This document shows, piece after piece, positions 32,801 to 40,187 of a stretch of 64,000 nucleotides of DNA. The notes beneath the pieces were generated by a model. That model did not search any database. It was not told where the DNA came from and worked only from the letters and a program-made list of their open reading frames with translations. Position 1 is the stretch's first letter. Each line of letters starts with the position of its first letter. The stretch lies in assembly GCA_963844055.1 (NCBI GenBank), contig CAWJMN010000001.1:992001-1056000 (forward strand). The letters are read 5' to 3'. A program made the translations under genes and the position numbers. This DNA comes from CAWJMN01 sp963844055 (GTDB lineage: Bacteria; Planctomycetota; Planctomycetia; Pirellulales; Pirellulaceae).

Positions 32801-34649
32801 CTATACGGCTCGCAACCAAAACGGGGATTTGTCGACAGCGAATGTCACGGTCAACGTTCAAAGTGTAAACGATAATCCTACGGCCACCGATGATGCGGCC
32901 ACCATGGCTGAAGATGCTGGCAACACGGTCATCAATGTTTTGGCCAATGATTCCAGCTCGCCTGACACGGGTGAGACGCTGACAGTCATCGGTATTACGC
33001 AAGGCCTACGAGGGGGCGTGGTGACGATTGGCAGTAACGGCCAAAACGTGACCTATCGTCCTGCGGCCAATGTCAACGGACAAGAAACGTTCACCTATAC
33101 GATCAGCGATGGGCATGGTGGATTCTCTTCGGCAATGGTGACAATGACCATCACGCCGCAAAACGATAATCCCACCGCGGTAAACGATTCAGCCACTGTT
33201 GTGGAAGATTCGTCCTCCAACCATGTGAATGTCCTGGGGAACGATTCCATCGCGCCTGATACGGGCGAGACCCTGACAGTGCTTTCGGTGACGCAAGGCA
33301 ATAAGGGAGGCACGGTTGTTCTAGGTGCAGGTGGAGCGGATGTGCTCTATACGCCTGCTGCGAATTTCTATGGATCGGAAACCTTTACCTATACGGTAAG
33401 TGATGGCAATGGCGGAACAGCAACGGCTACGGTAACGATGAATGTTACCAATACGAATGATGCTCCGACGGCCAACAATGATACGCTCAATGCGTATAAG
33501 AACACCCAAGTAACTCTCGATGTGTTGGCCAATGACTCGAGCCTGCCTGACCCTGCCGAGGCATTTATTGTCACGGCAGTTACGCAGCCAAGCCATGGTG
33601 TGGTAACGATCGCCGCCGATGGTAAGGCGGTTTCGTATACGGCGACGACAGGCTATACCGGGGCCGATTCCTTTACGTACACCATGCGAGACCCTGGTGG
33701 TTTGACTTCGACCGCGACGGTGAACTTGACGGTACTGGAATTCATTCCAAGCAGCCTGTCTGGCTACAGCTATCTCGACTCCAATAACAACGGCATCAAG
33801 GATGCTGGAGAGTTGCCGCTGTCCGGCGTGACGATCACCCTGACGGGCAATGATGCCAACAATGCGACGATTTCGCAGACGAAGGTATCGGCCGCTGATG
33901 GTTCGTACACCTTTACGAACCTTGCTCCCGGGACCTATAGCGTTGGCAAGATTCAGCCTGTCTTCTTAGTAGATGGCAAAGAGACGGTCGGAAGCCAAGG
34001 GGGAACCGCAGCGAACAACAAGATTCAAATCCAGCTGAGCCAAGGGACGACCGGTACTGGCAATAACTTTGGAGAGGCAAGTCGCCAAAGTGCCAACTAT
34101 CGTAAGCAGGACTTCTTTGCTTCGAGCTGGCGGTCGCAAGTGGTGGTAGCACTGCCTGTGGTGACGAGCCCGACTAGCACCAATACCTCGGCCATCTGGC
34201 AAACGGTGACCGGGCCAGGTTGGAACCAGCTGACGAACGTCACGTTCAACGTGGTGGAGACCGGTACCAAGCTGAAGATCAACGCCACGAATGCCCAGTC
34301 GCAGCCTGTGACGACGACGATTCCGCTAAGTGATACCACGCGTATTTTGGACTTGGGAACGCAAAACCAACAGCACTTGATTCGCCTGATTGGGCCATTT
34401 AGCAACTTTGGCTTTACGGTTGTTCCAAGCACGACCTCTTCTTCGCTGCTACCCGAAGGGGAGTCGGGAAGTGCACTGCTGGGAATCAACAATAACAATG
34501 GTTTGACCTCGGCCCATGATCAAGCCTTGCTTGGCACGCTGGCTGAAGGGGAGAGTGGCTCGGCCGCTGATCTGCTAACGCACTCCAATAGCGATGTTGG
34601 ATCGGTTGTTGATTCTGTGTTGGCTGATACGACCAACTGGATGGCTTAA
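29844..34649 (+). CDS. Giant secreted protein: LEPR motif, thioredoxin-like, cyclophilin, tandem-95 and SdrD-B domains
   Basis: About 1601 residues. Residues ~45-57 hold VETLEPRAMMAGD, the LEPR motif of planctomycete surface proteins. A thioredoxin-like domain follows (~97-190; KLYGADWQADTATQ.. YPTWVFANSTRLVG) in which the usual WCxxC is replaced and no cysteine remains. Then a cyclophilin domain (~258-410; LTFHRILSTFVLQGG, DTNDTQFFIT, YNHSIFGMLVEG) keeps the Arg, Phe, Gln and His of the active site. Ig/cadherin-like segments, four tandem-95 type repeats (~918-1297; VNVLGNDS.. FTYTVSDGNGG) and an SdrD-B domain (~1302-1412; SGYSYLDSNNNGIKDAGE) complete it. Start is uncertain (29844 or 29871). 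Confidence 0.85.
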   Translation: MKEAGIATKMKTTSVSFAEKAFGHLSRLWKSRYTAASQKARRRAFLVETLEPRAMMAGDLLSAMTSGGSNLYAPYSEVGSTTAGGTYSTSAMPEGESGQDLVAFAKALATSGAKLYGADWQADTATQRATFEDGGRFLPFVEVTNADHTPNSVATTNNITTYPTWVFANSTRLVGPQTLAAISTASGIAIPTSVNPTFATLYDPTGTATVGNVNVLSGSPLLVSLDGYNPGGGPLTYSVSVSNQTSGLNLQATVPTGNKTLTLDVAGYGKMKFQLFDSMVPRVTAAIESLANGGFYNGLTFHRILSTFVLQGGSATGDGLPDPNVADFDDQFSFDLNHNQAGILSMAKGADDTNDTQFFITNAAARHLDYNHSIFGMLVEGDNVRQAISRVPVSSNGSGTPLSPVIITSATITDDTEDKVMLLKAAEGTSGSADVTVTVSDASGNTFSRIYHVTVTPDTVNGDPFLSDLASNTLNTSSGAPVNMTLQGNDAEGTTNNFYFDVQPVNSADASKFTINVDHNTGAVSITPSAGVVGTFRLAATVRDKSSVTNPTDSQVFSVVVAPSAPSAPVLAAASDSGASSTDGITKLSNVTFTVSNVNIGSVVKLYAGNTVIATTTATTTTATLTVPNLSALGEVATNFTATQSNGVSESAKSAVTVVTYDVTAPGNITSSPGLTARAGQTYTYDAASPNEGQSGIAYALVNPPAGATINPTTGVVSWNPTGAQVGTADLSVVVRDAAGNESTTQTFTVTVAAALAPKIDFKLRVTDLNGNTVSTLNVGDSFLLIGSVKDLRTNGSGVYSFYSDITYDSTLAAVNGAITYGPAFGSASSGSTSTAGLIDEVGSFSSSLSGPGTATVETFRIPMVVLHAGQIRFESNGPDLHPAHDNLVFGTGTSLVADEEVQFGTAAVSVGLSFATNNDTFSVNEDSSNNSLTVLSNDTINPGSGNVLTVSAVSTAGHGTVTISGDGKSVLYTPSANYFGADTFTYTARNQNGDLSTANVTVNVQSVNDNPTATDDAATMAEDAGNTVINVLANDSSSPDTGETLTVIGITQGLRGGVVTIGSNGQNVTYRPAANVNGQETFTYTISDGHGGFSSAMVTMTITPQNDNPTAVNDSATVVEDSSSNHVNVLGNDSIAPDTGETLTVLSVTQGNKGGTVVLGAGGADVLYTPAANFYGSETFTYTVSDGNGGTATATVTMNVTNTNDAPTANNDTLNAYKNTQVTLDVLANDSSLPDPAEAFIVTAVTQPSHGVVTIAADGKAVSYTATTGYTGADSFTYTMRDPGGLTSTATVNLTVLEFIPSSLSGYSYLDSNNNGIKDAGELPLSGVTITLTGNDANNATISQTKVSAADGSYTFTNLAPGTYSVGKIQPVFLVDGKETVGSQGGTAANNKIQIQLSQGTTGTGNNFGEASRQSANYRKQDFFASSWRSQVVVALPVVTSPTSTNTSAIWQTVTGPGWNQLTNVTFNVVETGTKLKINATNAQSQPVTTTIPLSDTTRILDLGTQNQQHLIRLIGPFSNFGFTVVPSTTSSSLLPEGESGSALLGINNNNGLTSAHDQALLGTLAEGESGSAADLLTHSNSDVGSVVDSVLADTTNWMA

Positions 34650-34685
34650 GGCGGTTTCGATCGCGGTTTTTAAGCAGGCTTCTAT

Positions 34686-34722
34686 AAAAAAAGAGCCGAG
34701 GCATTGTGCCCCGGCTCTTTTT
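34686..34722. terminator. Bidirectional terminator
   Basis: The hairpin AGAGCCG-a-GG-cattgtg-CC-c-CGGCTCT has an A run before and a T run after, so it can terminate both the giant surface protein gene from the left and the BBP7-like gene from the right. Confidence 0.85.
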
Positions 34723-34747
34723 GTTTCTTGATGACCTGCAAGGCGTA

Positions 34748-36112
34748 CTAGTGACGAACCACTAGGCCCAAATTGATGCCCTGCAGCGTTAGCGTCGTGT
34801 CGTGGATGACGAACGGCGTGTTCACCTCGTTCAGGACGGTGCTAATTTGGTTTTCTGCCCGTGCCACATTGGTATAGATCAGCATGTTGTAGCCAAGCAG
34901 GAATTCCATGTTGTGAGTGATCTTGCGGTTGAGTGTCAGGTTGAACTCGGGCGAAGTTGCAAAGACACTGCGTGTGAAAGTGCCGGCTTCTCCTTGTTCA
35001 ACCAGTAGGCCGCTGGCGTTGGTCGTGCGCGAATCACTGCCGTTGATAACAACACGTTGGTCCATGCCACCTAGGCCGATTTTTGCAAAGCCAGTGACGC
35101 TCCAGCAAGTGGATAACTGGTTCTCAAATTGCAGGCCAAGTATCCCACCATTGAATTGGTTGTAGGTTCGGTAGGAGTCGGTCAGGGTGAATGTTGTTGG
35201 GGATGTTTGTGTAGTCACCAGGCTCAAACCATCATTCACTCGGCCGAACTGATAGCCAGTGATGAAGTCCACTCGTGAAGAACAATCGGACCGCAGCAGA
35301 AGACGTGCGTAAGCCTCGGCGCCAAAGACTTCGGAAGTTGCATGGAAGGCTACGCTACCATTGATCGTTTGTGGCCCGCCGTTAGAAGCGACGATGAAGG
35401 CATCGGCGCCGGTACCAACGCGAGTGAAAGGAACGGCAATGAGTTGGTCGGTTTGCAGTTGGGCCGACGAGGCGGTGTAATCAAGTTGTTCATCAGAAAG
35501 GGCAAAGAACTTGCCACCGATACCAAGGGTATGGCAAGGATTGAGCCACGTACCGATATCGATTCGACCACCAATGGTGGCATCGGCTGCTTGTGGGCCG
35601 CCACCAAAGAGGATGGTGGCTCCTGGCAATCGTCCATCGTTTGTATTGGTCTGTGTATTGGAGTCCATGGTCACGAGAGGAGGCAGGTCGCGTCCCTTGT
35701 GCCACCAAACAAGCATTTCCTTGCGAGCCCACCATGATGGCGCTGCGCAACAGGCGGGGCCACCGCAAACATCTTCACCCCAATAGCCTCCATCGCTGGC
35801 CACCGGCGGCGCATCGGTGCTGTAGGAGAACGACGCAGGTTGAGCCATGCCGTACTGCGGCGAAACGATTTCCTCCTGGTAGCCCATGTTGGCACTACCT
35901 TGCGGAGAGATCATGGGGCCGGGGCGATTGGCGTTGTCGGACATCGTTGGACGTCCCTGCCACTGAGACATCCGTGCTTGAAAGCCAGGATCTTGGGCGC
36001 TGGTAAGCGTGCAGCCAACGGCCACGAGGGCAGTTCCCACCAAGCCACGACAGAAAGGGTGGTTAGGCGACAGAAGTTCGGCAAGTCGTTGTATAGTCTT
36101 TTTCACTGCCAT
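34748..36112 (-). CDS. BBP7-family-like outer-membrane beta-barrel protein
   Basis: A 454-residue exported protein. Signal peptide about 20-38 (GLVGTALVAVGCTLTSAQ). A short Cys-rich segment (EDVCGGPACCAAPSWWARKEMLVWW) precedes the barrel, a feature of planctomycete BBP7 proteins with their 'W..A..L.WW' start. Repeated strands follow (IGGRIDIGTWLNPCHTLGIGGKFF, SRVDFITGYQFGRVNDGL, FEFQ-type GGILGLQFENQL, MEFLLGYNMLIYTNVARAENQI). The ATG at 36110-36112 has GGGGGA upstream; earlier in-frame codons would add an 85-residue Arg/His-rich tail unlike a real N-terminus. It converges on the giant surface protein and shares its terminator. Confidence 0.75.
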   Translation of the reverse strand: MAVKKTIQRLAELLSPNHPFCRGLVGTALVAVGCTLTSAQDPGFQARMSQWQGRPTMSDNANRPGPMISPQGSANMGYQEEIVSPQYGMAQPASFSYSTDAPPVASDGGYWGEDVCGGPACCAAPSWWARKEMLVWWHKGRDLPPLVTMDSNTQTNTNDGRLPGATILFGGGPQAADATIGGRIDIGTWLNPCHTLGIGGKFFALSDEQLDYTASSAQLQTDQLIAVPFTRVGTGADAFIVASNGGPQTINGSVAFHATSEVFGAEAYARLLLRSDCSSRVDFITGYQFGRVNDGLSLVTTQTSPTTFTLTDSYRTYNQFNGGILGLQFENQLSTCWSVTGFAKIGLGGMDQRVVINGSDSRTTNASGLLVEQGEAGTFTRSVFATSPEFNLTLNRKITHNMEFLLGYNMLIYTNVARAENQISTVLNEVNTPFVIHDTTLTLQGINLGLVVRH

Positions 36113-36390
36113 TATCCCCCAAGGCCAAGCGGTTCCTGCTGGCTGCCGCTCGGCTGGAAAAGAGTATCGATTACAACGATTAATTCGGCAGTGTCGATGA
36201 TTCCGATTGAGGAAACCTGGTGAAGTGAGTTGAGTTTTCCGGCGCCTTGGTCGGTTTGAATGAATGGCTGGGAAGTATGGGGTGCTTTGGTGGTTTTTGT
36301 TTGCCGGCGCGCAATTGCAGATCTGGAATACGACCAAAGGTTGGTCGTGAGCGCGGAAGTGGGGCAAGCGAGCCGCTCAGCAGGTGGCGG

Positions 36391-37335
36391 TTAAAGGACT
36401 TTTGCGGTCCCTTGAGACGATTGCAGCTCGGTTCCAGCGGCCGCATTCAAACGACGGATGATGGCGAAGGCAGCGACTTCTTCGCTCGGCAATTTGGCGG
36501 AACTGAGGACTTTGCCCACTTCCTTATCGGAGACTGCTAGCGAAAGTCCTGTGGGCACTTGGGCAGGCCCAGAAAAGACGATACGGCGAAGCACCCGATT
36601 CACATGGCCTAAAGCATCAAGGCGGGCAACAGTCTCTTGGCCTAGATAGCATCCCTTCTTAAAGCTGATTGCCTCAGCGTCTCGGCAGATTTCCTGGGGG
36701 AGGTTATCGTCTAGGACTTCGGTCCCATATTCCGGAATGTTGGCAGCGATACGAAACGCAGTGAGAGTTTCTGGCAATTGCTGTGCTGCCCCAGCGGAAA
36801 TCAGGGCCGCTTGCCAATCCGCAGCAGTTTCGGCCGGCACAGCGAGCATCCAGTATGGCATTTTTGCGGTTATGCCGCACCGAATGGAGATGTCGTACTT
36901 GGTGCCGCCGGACGTCCAGGCGAGCGTTTTATGGGCCAGGGGAATGGTGGGAACTGCTTGGCCGAGCAGGGCTGAAATTGCCTCAGAGGCAGCATTTCCT
37001 GCGATCCAAAGGACCACGGTTTGGGACGACCGATCTTGAAATTCGACTTGTTCGGAAATGATGAACCGGTCGAGGTGCTGGCGAATCTTTTCCGCTTGGG
37101 CAGGAGTCGTATCGTATAGCAGCCGATCTTCCAGGGCGAACAGGTTTCCGTAGCCGAGGGTCTTGCCCTGGTGGCTGGTAATGAAGGCCTCGGCACCCGC
37201 GCCGGCGGTTAGTTTCTTCACATCCTGGGTGCAGAAATTTTGAAGGAACGTCACCCGGTCGCTGCCGAAAATCTCTAACTGGGTGCGATCCTGAAGTGTG
37301 ACAAACCAAAACTCAGGAAAGTTAGACGTAACCAT
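36391..37335 (-). CDS. ygfZ: YgfZ/GcvT-family folate-binding protein
   Basis: A 314-residue protein of the aminomethyltransferase fold. The YgfZ signature KGCYLGQETVAR is near 233-244, with the Cys that defines the group; other landmarks are FLQNFCTQDVKKL and GKTLGYGNLF. YgfZ uses tetrahydrofolate and helps assemble or repair iron-sulfur proteins such as MiaB. It lacks the full C-terminal barrel of GcvT (~360 aa) and is not next to gcvH or gcvP, which favours YgfZ. The ATG at 37333-37335 has only a weak ribosome binding site. Confidence 0.82.
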   Translation of the reverse strand: MVTSNFPEFWFVTLQDRTQLEIFGSDRVTFLQNFCTQDVKKLTAGAGAEAFITSHQGKTLGYGNLFALEDRLLYDTTPAQAEKIRQHLDRFIISEQVEFQDRSSQTVVLWIAGNAASEAISALLGQAVPTIPLAHKTLAWTSGGTKYDISIRCGITAKMPYWMLAVPAETAADWQAALISAGAAQQLPETLTAFRIAANIPEYGTEVLDDNLPQEICRDAEAISFKKGCYLGQETVARLDALGHVNRVLRRIVFSGPAQVPTGLSLAVSDKEVGKVLSSAKLPSEEVAAFAIIRRLNAAAGTELQSSQGTAKVL

Positions 37336-37630
37336 AAGGTGGCAAGCTGATTATAAAAAAGTGCGAAAAACGTTTGCGGTTGTGGTGATGCAGGTAGCGG
37401 CGTACGTTAAAGGCCCCAAGATTGTGCAGAGCCACTATCTGTCTCTGGCAGAATAGCAGACGAACCGTGCCTGACAAACTGGCTACGGCAGGGATGCTAG
37501 TTGGCAGATGCACTTTCATCGCCGCGTGAAACTGGGTGAACTCGGCGCAGCCTGCCGACTTTTCGAGAAACCTTCGGGCTTGTTTGGGGTTGCAATGGAT
37601 TGGAGTCTTCCCGGATGGAATGGATGCAAG

Positions 37631-40117
37631 ATGCGGAAGGATGCACCCGTTGTGCTGATATGCCGATGGCCCCTCGTTTTTTTGGCTTTGCTGTCCCTGC
37701 AACTGGCGATTGGCTGCGCACCGAAGGTCAAGGATGCTTCTGAGGATGACGCTGGAAATGCCAGCGGCAAAGAGGCCGCGGTGGAAAGTGGTTCGGGCGC
37801 CGGCGCTAAGGCGGCTCCTCGTGACTTGCTGCTCAAAGTTTTAAAGAACTATCAGGCGACCGAAAAGTATTCTGACGAAGGTGTGGTACGGCTGAAGTTC
37901 TCGCAGCGTGGCCAAGTCGTCGAAGAGAAGTGGCCATGCCGCGTTGCTTTTGATCGCACCGGCAAATTGGCCGTCGATGCATTTCAAGCCAAAGTGCGAC
38001 TTGCCAACCAGAAGTTCTCGGCCCAGATCGAAGACGCTGAGAGTAACAACCTGGACAACCAGATTGTCGAGCGGCCGCTGCAGGGTACGCTGACCTTGAA
38101 TGAATTCATGGTGGACCCTGTTCTGGGAGACATCCTGGCAAGTCAACTGAGGCGTCAGCCATTACAACTGGAGTTGCTGCTAGATCCGGCCACGCTGGAA
38201 GCGGTTGTTAGCCCCGGCGCAGGTTTGAAGAGTCGCGGGATGGAATCGTTCGATGGCCACTCGTGTCAATTGATTGAGCTGGTGACGCCAAGCGGCCCTT
38301 ATGTGTTTTGGGTAGATCCAAAGGCGCTGCTGATTCGGCGACTGGACTATCCGGTGACGTCACTCGTTCCCGAACTGGCAACCAATCCAGATGTTCAGGG
38401 CTTGCGCCTTTCGGCCGAATTAACGGGGGCAAAATTGGGTGCCGAATGTAAGTTTGGTGCAGACACCTTTACACTTGCGATACCAGCAGACGCAAAAGTG
38501 ATGCGCAGTTTTGTGGTTCCCCCGCGTCCCTTGCCATCGAAGTTGTTTGGTAAAGTGCCAGACGAGTTTTGGTTCACAAAACTGGGTGGGGCACGTATCT
38601 CTCGCGATGATCTGCGCGGAAAGATCACCGTGCTGGTGTGGTTCCGCAATCATCCGGCGTGCGTCGCCACCCTTCAACAGCTCGAGCAAGCGCGACGTGA
38701 GCTAGGCGAGAAAGAGAACGTTCAGTTTTTCGCCGTTAATACGGATGATGGATCGGTTAGTGATGAGGCGCTGCAAAAACTGCTGTTTGGCTGGGACGTG
38801 CAGCTAGAACCTGTGCGTGATTTTGAAGCCTTTGGAGATAAGGCCTTTCAAATTGCAGTGCAACCCACGGTCATTGTGTTGTCGCCAGATTTGAAGGTCC
38901 AAGTTTATCAGCCCGGCGGCAATCCACTGCTGGCCAATCAGATGGTTGTCATTGCGGAACGACTTTTGGCTGGTGACAAGCTGGATCAAGAAATCCTTTC
39001 GCGGGCGGAGTCGGAGAAGGTGGCTTACGACAAGCTCGTCAAGGAAGGGGGCCCGGCGCTTGATACAAAGATGCCTGAGACTCCACCGGGTGAAGTGGCA
39101 TTGCATCAGCCGCTGCTACCACAAAACCTATCGTTAGAGCCCCAGTGGCAACTTTTGCGGATTCCCAATCCGGGCAATTTGTATTGGAGTACGGCAGGCG
39201 ATAAACCGCGGATCCTTGTTTTGGATGGCACTCGTCGCGTCGTCGAGCTTGATTCGGCTGGAGAAATCGTTGCGCACCATGAATTAGAACTTCCCAAAGA
39301 GGCCGGGGTGACGTATTTGCGTGAAGCTCGCACCAAGGATGGGCGGCCGTTCTATATCGCGGGGGCACCTGGTGCAACCGAGCTGTATTGGTTTGATGAA
39401 CAGTGGAAGCCAATGGGAAGCTATCCTCCTGCTGGCACGCTGAGAGCGCGTATTTTTGACGTTTGTGTCGTGCCTCAGGCGGGAGAAGATGATTGCATCG
39501 CGATTGGATTTGGTGATCTGCTTGGCATCCATGTGGTGACATCCGATCAAAAGGTGAAGTGGAAGTCGCGGGCCTGTCCTACGGTAACTTCGTTGGCCAA
39601 AGGTAAGGCCGCAATTGCAACTTCGGGGGCAACCGAGGAGGCAGGTTGGTTGTTAGCGGTTGGGGAGGGGGGCGAAGCAATGCCACTCTCGGCTGATGGA
39701 ACGGCCGGCAAATGGCAACGCCACGAAAAGCTTTCGTTGGGCCGACTAGTCAATTCGGGATTTTCGATCGGGGACCAATCGCCGCTACTTGGCATTGCGC
39801 TGGATGAAAAGGGGAACGTCTTTGCCCTTGGGCTTGATTTCCAGATGAAAGATCACTGGAGGATTCCATTGCCGCAGGGGGGGCATCAGGTTCCCATCGA
39901 GCCGATCGTGTCGGGGAAGTTGCGTGCCAATGGTGCCGGCGATTGGCTCATTGCCAGTCCCGATGGCTGTATTCACATTATCAGCGAAGATGGCAAGTTC
40001 AAGGATAAGTTTGCTGTTGGCCAGGCCCTCAAAGGGATCTGCGTGGGGGCTGATGGACTGGTTGTTTACTCTTCGGACAGTCGCATCGATGCCGTGCGCA
40101 TCAAGTCCAAGCCGTAA
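37631..40117 (+). CDS. Redoxin-like lipoprotein with C-terminal beta-propeller-like region
   Basis: An 828-residue lipoprotein with lipobox LAIGC after a hydrophobic segment (signal peptidase II site near residue 24). Residues ~55-290 resemble outer-membrane lipoprotein carrier-like DUF2092 (YSDEGVVRLKFSQRGQVVEEKW.. DGHSCQLIELVTPSGPYVFWVDPK). Residues ~310-470 form a TlpA/AhpC-like thioredoxin fold (LRGKITVLVWFRNHPACVATLQQLEQ.. QPTVIVLSPDLKVQ) with a single Cys where CxxC is expected. Residues ~520-828 are repeat-rich (ILVLDGTRRVVELDSAGEIVAHHE), propeller-like. The ATG at 37631 is preferred because it starts the lipoprotein signal. Activity as a disulfide reductase is unlikely. Confidence 0.65.
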   Translation: MRKDAPVVLICRWPLVFLALLSLQLAIGCAPKVKDASEDDAGNASGKEAAVESGSGAGAKAAPRDLLLKVLKNYQATEKYSDEGVVRLKFSQRGQVVEEKWPCRVAFDRTGKLAVDAFQAKVRLANQKFSAQIEDAESNNLDNQIVERPLQGTLTLNEFMVDPVLGDILASQLRRQPLQLELLLDPATLEAVVSPGAGLKSRGMESFDGHSCQLIELVTPSGPYVFWVDPKALLIRRLDYPVTSLVPELATNPDVQGLRLSAELTGAKLGAECKFGADTFTLAIPADAKVMRSFVVPPRPLPSKLFGKVPDEFWFTKLGGARISRDDLRGKITVLVWFRNHPACVATLQQLEQARRELGEKENVQFFAVNTDDGSVSDEALQKLLFGWDVQLEPVRDFEAFGDKAFQIAVQPTVIVLSPDLKVQVYQPGGNPLLANQMVVIAERLLAGDKLDQEILSRAESEKVAYDKLVKEGGPALDTKMPETPPGEVALHQPLLPQNLSLEPQWQLLRIPNPGNLYWSTAGDKPRILVLDGTRRVVELDSAGEIVAHHELELPKEAGVTYLREARTKDGRPFYIAGAPGATELYWFDEQWKPMGSYPPAGTLRARIFDVCVVPQAGEDDCIAIGFGDLLGIHVVTSDQKVKWKSRACPTVTSLAKGKAAIATSGATEEAGWLLAVGEGGEAMPLSADGTAGKWQRHEKLSLGRLVNSGFSIGDQSPLLGIALDEKGNVFALGLDFQMKDHWRIPLPQGGHQVPIEPIVSGKLRANGAGDWLIASPDGCIHIISEDGKFKDKFAVGQALKGICVGADGLVVYSSDSRIDAVRIKSKP

Positions 40118-40123
40118 ACAAAA

Positions 40124-40153
40124 AGAGCCCTGCAACGATTATTGCAGGGCTCT
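40124..40153. terminator. Bidirectional hairpin between convergent genes
   Basis: Twelve-base perfect arms AGAGCCCTGCAA and TTGCAGGGCTCT flank a CGATTA loop. It lies just after the redoxin-like gene, with A residues upstream that give a T-tail for the leftward GGDEF gene. Confidence 0.75.
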
Positions 40154-40187
40154 GTCGATTTCTAACTGGTAGGCAGTCCTCGGCGGA

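Noticed and set aside
37508..37630. Earlier start for the redoxin-like lipoprotein.
   Set aside because: An upstream in-frame start would put 41 residues before the lipoprotein signal peptide and destroy export.
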